Shown one piece after another: positions 32,557 to 41,546 of a stretch of 64,000 nt of DNA (position 1 is its first letter; each line of letters opens with the position of its first letter). Under the pieces are notes generated by a model. The model had not been told where the DNA came from. It saw nothing but the letters and a program-made list of their open reading frames with translations, and did no database searches. Origin of the DNA: Allobaileyella intestinalis (GTDB lineage Bacteria; Bacillota; Clostridia; Peptostreptococcales; Anaerovoracaceae); contig NZ_VUNB01000007.1 in assembly GCF_009695865.1 (NCBI RefSeq), forward strand, positions 62,001 to 126,000, in the 5' to 3' direction. Made by a program: the position numbers and the translations under genes.

Positions 32557-35500
32557 TTGAACAGAAAAACAGAGCTCAAGCAGAAATTCAAGCAGCTGCT
32601 CACCATCGCCTTTGCATCCATGATGGTACTGGGATCCGCCCTTCCTGCAGTGACGGAGACGGCCAGCGCATTCACCGGCAAAGTGGGAAGCAGCTATACG
32701 GTCACTGACGGAGGCAGGATCACCTACGGCTCCGGTGACGGAGGCTACAGCAATTCCAGAAAATGCGACCTGGGAGACGGGCTGGGAAGCCGGTATACCT
32801 ACTGCGTCCAGCCGGCCAAGGCATCGCCGCCTACAGGAAAGGTCACGGTAGACAAAGTAATCACCGATGCAGACGACAAAGGAAAATGGAATGCGCTCAG
32901 GAACATCGTATTCTACTCCCCGTCCTATCCGGGATATGAAAAGAATACCGGCAATATCAAGGGCGCATATTACACCGGAAACTTCACCAAAGACTGGGCC
33001 ATCGCTCATCTGGCTATGGCGTATGTTTACGAAGGAAGGCCGTCCGATATGGCGACCTGGGGCGGAACGAAGGCTTCCGGTCTGGGCGATATCTGGACAA
33101 AGGCGAAGAAACTGGGAGACGGACTCTGGAATGCGGATTCGGAAAAAGATGAGGCCATCCCGGGAAATTTCAAGGTGTTCATCAGCACCATGAGCGGCGT
33201 GCAGGACATGGTGGCGGGATATCTGGAGGATATCCGGGGCGGATTCCGCCTGCAGAAGATCGATAACGATCTGGATGAACAGTATGCACAGGGAGATGCC
33301 ACGCTGGAAGGTGCGGAATTCACCGCATTTAACAAAAGCGGTCATTCTGTTTTCCTCGGAGAAAAGAAGATCAATCAGGGAGAAGCGGCAGTTACGATCA
33401 GGACGGACAAGAACGGCCTTGCGAAGTCTGCTGCTGACGCCCTGCCCTACGGCGATTATCTGGTGAAAGAGACCAAAGCGCCTGCCGGATATCTTCTGAA
33501 TGAGAAATGGTCCAGAGCCATCAGCATCCGAAAAGACGGAGAAATCATCGACATCACTTCGGATCCGGTGAAGGAAGAAATTCAGCGGGGCGGCGTTCAG
33601 ATCGTAAAGCGGGACAAGGAACTGAAAAAATCAGAGGCCCTCGGCGGCGCTGATCTGAACGGAATCGAGATGACCATTAAAAACGTATCCGGTCATGATG
33701 TTGTAGTCCGCACCGATATCGGAAGTGCGGAAAACAAGGTGGACTGGAAGGTGCTTTCCTCGAAGAAGGACCTGATTGATTCGGGAAAAGTCAAGCGTGT
33801 AAAGTCCGGCGAGGATGTGGGAAAGATCACCGTGCGCTGGAACGAGGCGAAGAAAGCCTACACGGCAGAGACTCTTCCGGATGATCTTCCATACGGAACC
33901 TACACCATCCGGGAGACGAAGACAAACAAAACCTACCAGAGGACGGATAAGAGCGAGCATCTGTTCAAGATCAGGGAAAACGGAAAAACCGTTTCCCATG
34001 ATGACGGACAGAACGAAATGGCGCTGACCTTTGACGACTATGTCTACCGCAGCGATGTACAGGGAACCAAGATCGGTGACGGCGATTCCCGCAGGTTTGC
34101 CTTTGTCCCGTTCAAAATCACCGCTGCTTCAAACGGTGAGACCCATGTGGTGGTCACGGACAAAAACGGATTCTTCTCCACAAAAGACCGAAGAACCGCA
34201 GGCGATCTGGAAGAGGAAGAAGGAAAAGACAATGCCCGCAGACAGAACCCGTTTGATGATCTTCTGAACGAGAAACAGATCTCTGCCGGGTCTCTGAAAA
34301 AGAGAGCGGATCAGATCCGATGCGGCGTGTTCTTCGGAACCGGACAGTTCGGGAGCAAAGCTGCCATGATCACCGGAGAAGGAGCCCTGCCTTATGACAC
34401 TTACACCATCGAAGAGATGCGCTGCGAGAACAACAAGGGATATGTTCTGCAGAAATTCAGCTTCACTGTGGATGAGAAATCAAGAGACGGACTTGTTGAC
34501 CTGGAGACCATCACGGATGATCTGATTACTATCGGCACCAAAGTGAAAGCTGAAAAGACCGGAACGAATCTTTCTGCTGCAGAAAAGGACGTGAAACTCA
34601 TTGACACCGTCTCCTACACCAATCTGGTTCCCGGGAAGGAATATGTTCTGAAGGGAAAGCTCATGGATCAGAAGACCGGGAAAGAACTTCTGTTGAACGG
34701 AAAGCCGGTGATTTCCCAGAAGAAATTCGTGCCGGAAAAGAAGGACGGAACCGTGGATGTGGAGTTTGTCTTCAGCGGTACGGGCCTTGCCGGAACCTCA
34801 ACGGTAGTGTTCGAGGACCTCTATGAGAACGATGTGAACATCGCATCTCATGCGGAAATCAAGGACGAAGGCCAGACCATCCACTTCCCGGAGGTAAAAA
34901 CCCATGCGGAGGACCGGAAGACAAAGGATGAAGTCGGGGAAACCCGCAAGGAAACCACCATCGTGGACAAGGTAAACTACCGCAATCTGATTCCGGGAAA
35001 AGAATACACAGTAAGAGGCGTTCTGATGGACAAAAAGACCGGAAAACCGGTGACCGTAAATGGAAAGACGGTTACTTCCGAGAAAAAATTCACGGCAGAC
35101 AAGGCAGACGGAACGGTGGAAATGAACTTCACCTTCGATGCATCTTCCCTGAAGGGCAGGACCACTGTTGTGTTTGAGGATCTCTTCTATGAAGGAATCA
35201 GGGTCGCCTCTCACGGGGATCTCACCGATCAGGATCAGACAATCTGGCATCCGGAGATCAAAACAACGGCAAAGGACAGCAAGTCCGGAAATCATGAAGT
35301 TTCCCGGGACAAGAAGGTCTCCATTGTGGATACCGTCAGCTATCACAACCTTATTGTGGGAAAGGAATACACGGTAAAGGGTGTCCTGATGAACAAAGGA
35401 ACAGGAAAGCCGGTCCGTGACGGACTTTCTGCCGTGACTTCCGAGAAGACGTTTACCGCAGAGAAGAAAGACGGAACGGTCGAGATGCAGTTCACCTTTG

Positions 35501-35799
35501 ACGCCGAAAAGCTGCAGGGAGACGATGTGGTCGTGTTCGAGGACCTGATCCATAACGGGATCACTGTTACCAGCCATGCGGATCTATCCGATAAGGACCA
35601 GACTGTTCATTTTCCGAAGAAGCCGGAGAAACCGGGGACTCCGACGGAGACCCCTGCTCCGCCGAAGACCGGAGACAGGACAAAGCTTCTGGGATATATC
35701 GCTCTGATGCTGGCAGCGGGAACCGCAGCAGCAGGAATCGCATACAAGAGAAGACGACTCCATAAGCTTTCGGAAGATCAGGATGATCTGAAGAAATAG
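32557..35799 (+). CDS. VaFE-repeat, sortase-anchored surface adhesin
   Basis: About 1,080 residues. A signal peptide (FKQLLTIAFASMMVLGSALP) is followed by a domain with TYCVQPAK and AIAHLAMAYVY, resembling a thioester adhesion domain, though the expected TQxA glutamine is not seen. A CnaB/SpaA-like domain (FRLQKIDND to KETKAPAGY) and two related domains follow. Three TQ-ester (VaFE) repeats lie near 660-780, 780-898 and 900-1022, each with VVFEDL and a QT close (DEGQTIHFPE). The end is PPKTGD, a hydrophobic span and an RRR tail: a sortase signal with Pro replacing Leu. The TTG at 32557 follows GGAAAGGAGAAATGC. It probably promotes attachment or mating contact. Confidence 0.88.
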   Translation: MNRKTELKQKFKQLLTIAFASMMVLGSALPAVTETASAFTGKVGSSYTVTDGGRITYGSGDGGYSNSRKCDLGDGLGSRYTYCVQPAKASPPTGKVTVDKVITDADDKGKWNALRNIVFYSPSYPGYEKNTGNIKGAYYTGNFTKDWAIAHLAMAYVYEGRPSDMATWGGTKASGLGDIWTKAKKLGDGLWNADSEKDEAIPGNFKVFISTMSGVQDMVAGYLEDIRGGFRLQKIDNDLDEQYAQGDATLEGAEFTAFNKSGHSVFLGEKKINQGEAAVTIRTDKNGLAKSAADALPYGDYLVKETKAPAGYLLNEKWSRAISIRKDGEIIDITSDPVKEEIQRGGVQIVKRDKELKKSEALGGADLNGIEMTIKNVSGHDVVVRTDIGSAENKVDWKVLSSKKDLIDSGKVKRVKSGEDVGKITVRWNEAKKAYTAETLPDDLPYGTYTIRETKTNKTYQRTDKSEHLFKIRENGKTVSHDDGQNEMALTFDDYVYRSDVQGTKIGDGDSRRFAFVPFKITAASNGETHVVVTDKNGFFSTKDRRTAGDLEEEEGKDNARRQNPFDDLLNEKQISAGSLKKRADQIRCGVFFGTGQFGSKAAMITGEGALPYDTYTIEEMRCENNKGYVLQKFSFTVDEKSRDGLVDLETITDDLITIGTKVKAEKTGTNLSAAEKDVKLIDTVSYTNLVPGKEYVLKGKLMDQKTGKELLLNGKPVISQKKFVPEKKDGTVDVEFVFSGTGLAGTSTVVFEDLYENDVNIASHAEIKDEGQTIHFPEVKTHAEDRKTKDEVGETRKETTIVDKVNYRNLIPGKEYTVRGVLMDKKTGKPVTVNGKTVTSEKKFTADKADGTVEMNFTFDASSLKGRTTVVFEDLFYEGIRVASHGDLTDQDQTIWHPEIKTTAKDSKSGNHEVSRDKKVSIVDTVSYHNLIVGKEYTVKGVLMNKGTGKPVRDGLSAVTSEKTFTAEKKDGTVEMQFTFDAEKLQGDDVVVFEDLIHNGITVTSHADLSDKDQTVHFPKKPEKPGTPTETPAPPKTGDRTKLLGYIALMLAAGTAAAGIAYKRRRLHKLSEDQDDLKK

Positions 35800-35824
35800 A
35801 GTATTGAATAGAGAACGATGCGGA

Positions 35825-35850
35825 AGAGCGGCAGCGATGCCGCTCTTTTC
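35825..35850 (+). terminator. terminator after the adhesin
   Basis: AGAGCGGCA and TGCCGCTCT form a perfect 9-bp stem with a 4-nt loop, followed by TTTCT. Confidence 0.75.
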
Positions 35851-35873
35851 TGTTCGGTCAGGAGGAAAAGGAA

Positions 35874-36227
35874 ATGATTAAAAGCGGGATCAATGGTGAG
35901 ATCCGAAACGAAAATGAATGCCGGTTTAACCGCAGCATCGCCATGATATGCGGGATCCGGCCGGCGCTGATCGCTCAGTATCTCTGGGAGATCATGGAGT
36001 ACGAGAACGGCACGGCCGATGATTACTGGAGAAAGATGCCGCAGAAAATGATCCAGACGGTCTACCCGTTTCTGAGCCGGCATATGATCCGGGATGCCAT
36101 GAAGGAACTGACGGAATGCCGGATTCTTCGTGCTTCGGAGAGAAACGAGAGCCGGTTCGACCGGACCAGATGGTACCAGTTCACCGAATACGGCATGGAG
36201 CTGATGAGCCCCGGGAGTTACGCATGA
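35874..36227 (+). CDS. hypothetical winged-helix-like protein
   Basis: A 117-residue protein with a winged-helix appearance: RPALIAQYLWEIMEYENG, then MIQTVYPFLSRHMIRDAMKELTECRILRA and a short basic beta end (RFDRTRWYQFTEYG). Related ICEs often carry similar proteins in the replication or early-gene segment. The specific role is unknown. The ATG follows CAGGAGGAAAAGGAA. Its stop overlaps the next small gene by 4 bp (ATGA). Confidence 0.65.
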   Translation: MIKSGINGEIRNENECRFNRSIAMICGIRPALIAQYLWEIMEYENGTADDYWRKMPQKMIQTVYPFLSRHMIRDAMKELTECRILRASERNESRFDRTRWYQFTEYGMELMSPGSYA

Positions 36228-36394
36228 ACGGGCTGAAGCGGCACAGGCAGTGCCCGGAAAACTGCCGCTACCGCAGAAAGGAAGCCCCCTTCTGCGGATA
36301 CTGCATGATGGAGATCATTTATGGAAAGCGAGAGGAGGACAAGGATGACAGCAGACAAAAACAAGCTGAAGACACTGAACAAACTGACAGATGA
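36224..36394 (+). CDS. small Cys-rich protein, 56 residues
   Basis: A 56-residue ORF starting MNGLKRHRQCPENCRYRRKE, with CPENC and FCGYC pairs about twelve residues apart. Two CxxC-like pairs at this distance suggest a small zinc-binding module. The C-terminal half is charged. The ATG overlaps the previous stop (ATGA), so translation is probably coupled. The 3' end overlaps the next gene by 50 bp. No family is recognised. Confidence 0.55.
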   Translation: MNGLKRHRQCPENCRYRRKEAPFCGYCMMEIIYGKREEDKDDSRQKQAEDTEQTDR

Positions 36395-36656
36395 GGGATT
36401 TGACACGGAAAAGAAGATCACATCCATCGATATGAAAGTAGCCTATGACCACGGACTGAGCGGAGAGATCGGCGTGATCCTGGAGCTGCAGGAAGCGATC
36501 CGGGACCGGAAGGTCATCGCCTACCTTTGCAACGCAATGGACGATGCGAAGCCGAAACCCGCAAAGACAAACAGCAGTGATCCTGCAGGAAAGGAGGATG
36601 GCAATCATGAAAGAGACCATGAAAACGAATACAGCGGATACCAGATTCATCAGTGA
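36345..36656 (+). CDS. hypothetical ICE protein
   Basis: A 103-residue protein starting MTADKNKLKTLNKLTDEGF. The ATG at 36345 follows GAGAGGAGGACAAGG, so I choose it over 36321. The first 70 residues look like an ordered helical domain (YDHGLSGEIGVILELQEAIRDRK) and the tail is a disordered, charged segment. No function is recognised. It overlaps small genes on both sides, as is usual for the early region of these elements. Confidence 0.6.
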   Translation: MTADKNKLKTLNKLTDEGFDTEKKITSIDMKVAYDHGLSGEIGVILELQEAIRDRKVIAYLCNAMDDAKPKPAKTNSSDPAGKEDGNHERDHENEYSGYQIHQ

Positions 36657-36759
36657 AATGGAAGAACTCAGGAAGCTGGTGAATGATCTGGAAGACGGAA
36701 CGGTGATCAGCATCCGCATCGAGGAGGTGATGATTCTTGCCGAAGAAGAGCGAAAATGA
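36607..36759 (+). CDS. small acidic helical protein, 50 residues
   Basis: The ATG at 36607 follows AAGGAGGATGGCAATC. The product (starting MKETMKTNTADTRF) is a single acidic helical unit with EMEELRKLVNDLEDG. It overlaps the gene before it by 50 bp and the RadC gene after it by 23 bp. It has no recognised family. Confidence 0.55.
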   Translation: MKETMKTNTADTRFISEMEELRKLVNDLEDGTVISIRIEEVMILAEEERK

Positions 36760-37237
36760 GATCAAAGTCGTGAACGTCCGGCTGGTCAAAGAGCCCTCTC
36801 TCTATTCCACCAAAGAAGTCACGTCACCGGAAGCTGTAATGGAAGTGGTGGCAGGCGAGCTGAAAAACTATGACCGTGAGGTGTTTGCGGTCCTGAATCT
36901 GAAGACGAACGGCAAACCCATCAACCTTCATATCTGCAGCGTAGGAACGCTGGATGCAGCCATGATCAATCCGAGAGAGGCGTTCAAGGCCATCATTTTG
37001 TCCAATGCGGCAGCCTTTATCTGTATTCACAATCATCCTTCCGGAAACTGTGAGCCGAGCCAGGCGGATATTGCCGTTACCGAGAGACTGGTCAAATGCG
37101 GCGAACTCATGGGCATCAAAATGCTGGATCATATCATCATCGCCGGTGAGACCGGAGAACAGACCAGTTTTCTCAGAGAAGGACTGCTGGACGGAATGCG
37201 GTCCAGAGACGACTATACAAGTGAGTGGGAACGATAG
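36737..37237 (+). CDS. radC: RadC-like JAB/MPN protein
   Basis: A 166-residue protein of the RadC family. The JAMM metal motif is complete: FICIHNHPSGNCEPSQAD, with the upstream Glu in the DREVFAVLNL region. The usual N-terminal helix-hairpin-helix of chromosomal RadC is missing, as is typical of the short RadC copies on mobile elements. Their role is unsettled; a part in DNA repair or anti-restriction is suggested by context. The start is a TTG at 36737 behind GAGGAGGTGATGATTC. Confidence 0.88.
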   Translation: MPKKSENEIKVVNVRLVKEPSLYSTKEVTSPEAVMEVVAGELKNYDREVFAVLNLKTNGKPINLHICSVGTLDAAMINPREAFKAIILSNAAAFICIHNHPSGNCEPSQADIAVTERLVKCGELMGIKMLDHIIIAGETGEQTSFLREGLLDGMRSRDDYTSEWER

Positions 37238-37331
37238 CATAAATACTGCTGAAAAGCCCTGCATCTGCAGGGCCTCTACATGCAGGGAAAGATCATTTTC
37301 TCTGTACTTTCAGTTTCGGGAGGTGATGAAT

Positions 37332-38270
37332 ATGGCCGGATATACGGCAAAAGAAATCGAGCGGGCCCGGGAGATGGATCTTCTGACCTATCTCAGGCAG
37401 AACGATCCGGGAAATCTGGTCCATATTTCAGGCGGTGAATACTGCACCAGAGAGCATGACAGCCTGAAGATCTCCAACGGCAAATGGATGTGGTGGTCCA
37501 GAGGCTTCGGCGGCGCATCGGCGCTGGACTATCTGATCAAAGTAAAAGACATTCCATTCACAGAAGCGATGAAAATGATACTTAAAACGGAGGCGGAACA
37601 GCCTCCGTTTTCTTTTGCCCCGAAGAACGGCAAAGCAAAGCGGCTGCTCCTGCCGGAAAAGGCGCAGGACAATCAGGTGGTTCTTCGCTATCTTACCGGC
37701 CGCGGAATCGACCGGGAAATTCTCGGAAAATGCATCGATGAAGGTCTGCTTTATGAGTCGCTGCCTTCCCACAGTGCAATTTTTCTGGGATTTGATGAAA
37801 ACAATAAAGCGAGATACGCCTTCTTCCGGGGGACCGGAAAAGACCGGATCATGGGCGAGGCTGCTGGCTCCGACAAGCACTTTTCCTTCCGGATCGAAGG
37901 CACGGTAAAGTGCGTCCATGTATTTGAAGGGGCCATCGACCTTCTGTCCTATGCAACGATCCGCAGGATGAGCGGAGAAAGATGGAACAGTGAATCACTG
38001 CTCTCTCTGGGTGGCGTATATGGAGGAGCGAATGCCGTAAAGCTTCCGGTAGCACTTGAAAATTATCTGGATCACCATCCGGAAACGGAAGAAATCATTC
38101 TCCGTCTGGATGATGATCCCGCCGGAAGAAGTGCGGCCGCATCGATCATCGGCAGGCTGAACGGACGATACCGCATCCGGGACGAGCCACCTTTACACGG
38201 AAAGGACTACAACGACGAGCTGATGTTTCTGAAAACCCTGCAGCAGAAAGGAGATCTGAGATTTGGATGA
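37332..38270 (+). CDS. DUF3991 and Toprim domain protein
   Basis: A 312-residue protein. Residues 5-75 form a DUF3991-like region with GGEYCTREHDSLKISNGKW and WWSRGFGGASALDYLIKV, similar to the zinc-binding entry of primases. The second half has a Toprim fold: VHVFEGAIDLLSYAT (Glu) and EIILRLDDDPAGRSAA (DDD). Such mobile-element proteins are thought to act in DNA processing or priming during transfer. The ATG at 37332 follows TTCGGGAGGTGATGAAT. The end overlaps the next gene by 8 bp. Confidence 0.85.
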   Translation: MAGYTAKEIERAREMDLLTYLRQNDPGNLVHISGGEYCTREHDSLKISNGKWMWWSRGFGGASALDYLIKVKDIPFTEAMKMILKTEAEQPPFSFAPKNGKAKRLLLPEKAQDNQVVLRYLTGRGIDREILGKCIDEGLLYESLPSHSAIFLGFDENNKARYAFFRGTGKDRIMGEAAGSDKHFSFRIEGTVKCVHVFEGAIDLLSYATIRRMSGERWNSESLLSLGGVYGGANAVKLPVALENYLDHHPETEEIILRLDDDPAGRSAAASIIGRLNGRYRIRDEPPLHGKDYNDELMFLKTLQQKGDLRFG

Positions 38271-39168
38271 AAAGAAGAAACGTGGACCTGAACGGAAGAG
38301 CCGGCAGGAACAGATCCGGGAGATCACCGACCGGCTTGAAGAAGGCGTGAAGGAAGTATTTGAAAGCGACAAGTACCGGGAAATGCTGAAGTGCATGAGC
38401 AAATTTCACCACTACTCTCTGAATAACTGTCTGCTGATCGCCATGCAGTACCCTTCCGCCTCCCTGGTTGCAGGCTACCGGACATGGCAGAAGGAATTCG
38501 ACCGGCAGGTCCGCAAAGGAGAAAAAGGAATCCGCATTCTGGCTCCCTGCAAGTACAAGGTGGAAAAAGATGCTGCAGACGATGGGGATAAGGAGATCGT
38601 TGAGATCACCGGCTTTCGGGTGGTCAGCGTGTTCGCCTATGAGCAGACGGAAGGCAGAGAGTTCCCGATGATCGGCGTAAACGAGCTGACCGGAGACGTG
38701 AAAAATTATCACAAACTGTTCAATGCGCTGAAGGATATCTGTCCGGTTCCCATCTGTTCCGAGAATATTGAGGGCGGCGCCAACGGGTATTACGACGATG
38801 CGGCAAAGCGTATCGCCATACGGTCCGGCATGAGTCAGGTCCAGACCATCAAGACCATGATCCATGAGATCAGTCACCAGAGACTACACTCTAAAGAGAA
38901 TACGGATGAGGAAAAGCCGCAGGACCGCAGTACAAAGGAAGTCGAGGCGGAGAGCATCGCCTACACCGTATGCAGTCACTTCGGTCTGGATACTGCAGAT
39001 TATACCTTCGGATATGTGGCCGGATGGTCCTCCGGAAAGGACACAAAGGAGCTGAGAAATTCGCTGGAACGGATCAGAAAGACTGCAGATGAGATGATCA
39101 CATCCATCGATCAGGCAATGGAAAAACAGCGCGAGAAGAGTGAAAAGAAGATTGAGAATGAGCGATGA
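38263..39168 (+). CDS. ArdC-like antirestriction protein with zincin domain
   Basis: A 301-residue protein. The N-terminal ssDNA-binding ArdC-like domain reads FHHYSLNNCLLIAMQYPSAS, then AGYRTWQKEFDRQVRKGEKG and RILAPCKYK. The C-terminal domain is a metallopeptidase-like zincin with MIHEISHQRLH and a distal EVEAESIAYTV. ArdC proteins coat incoming single-stranded DNA and protect it from restriction. The start is a TTG at 38263 behind AAAGGAGATCTGAGA. A second ArdC-like protein is encoded at 43978. Confidence 0.85.
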   Translation: MDEKKKRGPERKSRQEQIREITDRLEEGVKEVFESDKYREMLKCMSKFHHYSLNNCLLIAMQYPSASLVAGYRTWQKEFDRQVRKGEKGIRILAPCKYKVEKDAADDGDKEIVEITGFRVVSVFAYEQTEGREFPMIGVNELTGDVKNYHKLFNALKDICPVPICSENIEGGANGYYDDAAKRIAIRSGMSQVQTIKTMIHEISHQRLHSKENTDEEKPQDRSTKEVEAESIAYTVCSHFGLDTADYTFGYVAGWSSGKDTKELRNSLERIRKTADEMITSIDQAMEKQREKSEKKIENER

Positions 39169-39319
39169 CAGTTCTTCCCGTATGGTGAAGGCACAGGTTA
39201 TTAACGGTGGTATTCAAGTCCATATAGTGACGGGAACCAGATGAATCGTTGTCAAATGGATATGATTCTTGCTTTTACGCTAACAATATGCAATAATGTA
39301 AGCATGAAAGGAAGAAATA

Positions 39320-39907
39320 ATGACGACTTACGATAAGATTAATTCAATAGCAAAGGCGAATAACGGAATTGTCACATCCTCTATGGTAAGGGATCAGGGA
39401 ATCCCCTCCTGGTATCTCTCGGAAATGGTCAAAAAAGGGCGCATTCAGAGAGTTGCAAGAGGAATTTATTGTGATGCTTCCGGTGATTATGATGAGTACT
39501 ATTTCTTTCAAATTACGAACAGCAGATGTATCTATTCGTTTCAAAGCGCACTGTATCTTCATGGCATGACAGATCGTGTGCCCTATCAGAAAGAGGTCAC
39601 CGTCTACAAAGGATACAACAGCTCGCGAATTTCCGACGGAACCATATTTCATTTTGTAAAAAAAGAAATTTATGCGATGGGTATCACTGAGAAACCAACT
39701 GTCTTCGGGAATGCGGTCAGGGTTTATGACAAAGAACGGACCATCTGCGACCTGATTGCAGGAAGGAAAAATGCTGATGTGGAGATATTCTCTCATGCCA
39801 TGAAGGCCTATGCCAGCGATCCTGACAGAGACTATAAGAAACTCCGTGCTTATGCCGGCGTGATGAAGATTGAAAAGAAAGTGGATGACATCCTGGAGGT
39901 AATATGA
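39320..39907 (+). CDS. abiEi: AbiEi-type antitoxin
   Basis: A 195-residue protein with an N-terminal winged helix (NNGIVTSSMVRDQGIPSWYL, then KKGRIQRVARGIYC) as in AbiEi/transcriptional-regulator antitoxins. The second part has VYDKERTICDLIAGRKN, also typical. It neutralises the AbiEii nucleotidyltransferase and represses the operon. The ATG follows GAAAGGAAGAAATA. The stop overlaps the toxin start by four bases (ATGA). Composition is AT-richer than the flanking transfer genes, in line with recent cargo. Confidence 0.9.
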   Translation: MTTYDKINSIAKANNGIVTSSMVRDQGIPSWYLSEMVKKGRIQRVARGIYCDASGDYDEYYFFQITNSRCIYSFQSALYLHGMTDRVPYQKEVTVYKGYNSSRISDGTIFHFVKKEIYAMGITEKPTVFGNAVRVYDKERTICDLIAGRKNADVEIFSHAMKAYASDPDRDYKKLRAYAGVMKIEKKVDDILEVI

Positions 39908-40740
39908 ACAAAGATAAAATGATGGCTCTGATCAGGAAGAGGTCAAAAGAATCAGGTGTCTCGATCAACACGTTATTACTGCTGTATTTCTTCGAACATT
40001 TTTTAGAACGCATTGCAGCAAGCAAATACAGGACAGATTTGATTTTGAAAGGGGGATTTCTTCTTTCATCGGTACTGGGGATACAAACACGAACAACGAT
40101 GGATATGGATATGTCTTTGAGAAATCATCCATTGAGTGAAAGTGAAATTAGAAAGATTTTTTCAGAACTGGCCGCTTCCGATAGTTCGGATGGACTGCGA
40201 TATATTATAAAATCGATTGATAACATTAAAATTGAAGATCAATATCCCGGATATAAAATTTCGATGGAGGGTCAAATTGAGAATATACGTCAACCCTTCA
40301 GCATAGATGTTGCGACTGGAGATCCGATAACGCCAGATGCGATCGAATATCCATACTGTTCTGTATTTGAAGATGACAAAACTGTAAAAGTAATGTCATA
40401 TAACCTTGAGACTATTATTGCAGAGAAACTCGAGACGGTTGTTTCAAGAAAGACGGATAATAGCCGCAGCAAGGATTTTTACGACCTTTACCTTCTGTTT
40501 AATTTGAAATCAGATAACCTTGATAAAAACAAACTGCGGGAGGCAGTGAATACAACTTTTGCGTATCGGAATACAGAACTTGATGCAAATAGTATACTCA
40601 GCGATTTGAACGATATTCAATCGAATGCCGGATTTCGTAAACGCTGGGAGCTGTATTGCAAGCGAAATGCTTATGTCGGTGAACTTTCTTTTGATCAAAT
40701 GATCGAAAGTTTGAGAGGATATATATCAATTTATCTGTAG
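39904..40740 (+). CDS. abiEii: AbiEii-type nucleotidyltransferase toxin
   Basis: A 278-residue protein of the DUF1814/AbiEii family. The nucleotidyltransferase core is LILKGGFLLSSVLGIQTRTT followed at once by MDMDMSLRN, and later IIAEKLETVVSRKTDNSRSK and DFYDLYLLF. Toxins of this type modify tRNA or use GTP and stop growth, which gives phage abortive infection or stabilises the element. Its antitoxin is directly upstream and translation is coupled. A terminator follows. Confidence 0.92.
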   Translation: MNKDKMMALIRKRSKESGVSINTLLLLYFFEHFLERIAASKYRTDLILKGGFLLSSVLGIQTRTTMDMDMSLRNHPLSESEIRKIFSELAASDSSDGLRYIIKSIDNIKIEDQYPGYKISMEGQIENIRQPFSIDVATGDPITPDAIEYPYCSVFEDDKTVKVMSYNLETIIAEKLETVVSRKTDNSRSKDFYDLYLLFNLKSDNLDKNKLREAVNTTFAYRNTELDANSILSDLNDIQSNAGFRKRWELYCKRNAYVGELSFDQMIESLRGYISIYL

Positions 40741-40764
40741 ATCATTGATGCGCAGATGTCTGCA

Positions 40765-40794
40765 ACGGAGACTTGAATGTCTCCGTCTTTTTTA
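40765..40794 (+). terminator. terminator of the abiE operon
   Basis: ACGGAGAC and GTCTCCGT form a perfect 8-bp stem with a 6-nt loop, followed by CTTTTTTATT. Confidence 0.8.
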
Positions 40795-40855
40795 TTGCAG
40801 CAGAACGCTGTGCTGCCAAAGTTACTGCATATTAATCGTGAAAGGAGACCCTCAT

Positions 40856-41308
40856 ATGAACGAACATAATGAAAACGATAAGCTCCGGGTGCTGTTGCTT
40901 AAGCCCGGAGAGCTGGCAGAGATTACAGAAATCGAGGACGATCTGGAGTCGATGCAAAGGCTCGTGGAGGGAAATATTGAAGAATATATGCCCTTTGAGG
41001 ATGCATCGGATCCACGCGTCGGAGACTGCGCCATCGTCTGCAACGAGGAAGGAAAAATGCTCGGCATGGAACTGAACAGAGGAATATTTGATCAGAACGG
41101 ACGGCTGCAGGAGATCATTGCAGGTCCGTTTTTTATTTGCTACGCACCTGTCGAAAGCGAAAAATTCCTGTCCATGCCGCCTGATCTGGAAGAAAAAATG
41201 CGGAAAAAATTTGAATTTCCGGAGCAGTTTTATGTCTCGGAAAACGGAATCAGGTCGAAGAAATTTCATCCAATGAAGCACGAGAGAAAACAGTCTATGG
41301 AAAGGTAG
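40856..41308 (+). CDS. DUF3846-like protein
   Basis: A 150-residue acidic protein. The segment LRVLLLKPGELAEITEIEDDLESMQRLV fits the N-terminal pattern of DUF3846 proteins, which are common on Firmicutes mobile elements and have no known function. A middle part reads GDCAIVCNEEGKMLGMELNR. The ATG at 40856 follows AAAGGAGACCCTCAT; the upstream frame extension to 40745 is noncoding. It sits between abiE and the mobilisation region. Confidence 0.7.
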   Translation: MNEHNENDKLRVLLLKPGELAEITEIEDDLESMQRLVEGNIEEYMPFEDASDPRVGDCAIVCNEEGKMLGMELNRGIFDQNGRLQEIIAGPFFICYAPVESEKFLSMPPDLEEKMRKKFEFPEQFYVSENGIRSKKFHPMKHERKQSMER

Positions 41309-41546
41309 GATGCTGTGCATAACTTTAGCAAGCAAAGCCTTCGTACTCCCATGTGAGTACAAAGGCATGGGCACCGGACGCCGGCACCCATAGATTTAGG
41401 GAGGACCCTAATACCCCTAGCCTTGCGAAGCAAGTCGCAGCGCAAGCGCGATGCAGGTGAGCAATGGCAGGTGTTTATGCAAGGATTGCCCGAAGCGAAG
41501 CGAGGATGCAATCTACTGCAAGACCCCGGAAAATGGAGGTGAGATT
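41309..41546 (+). other. candidate oriT region
   Basis: This gap just upstream of the MobC and relaxase genes contains three inverted repeats in 100 bp: GCCTTCGTACTC/GAGTACAAAGGC (41337-41366, one mismatch), TTAGGG/CCCTAA (41396-41411) and CTTGC/GCAAG (41422-41434). A location next to mobC plus several inverted repeats is usual for oriT of MOBP systems. A nic site cannot be fixed from sequence alone. Confidence 0.45.
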
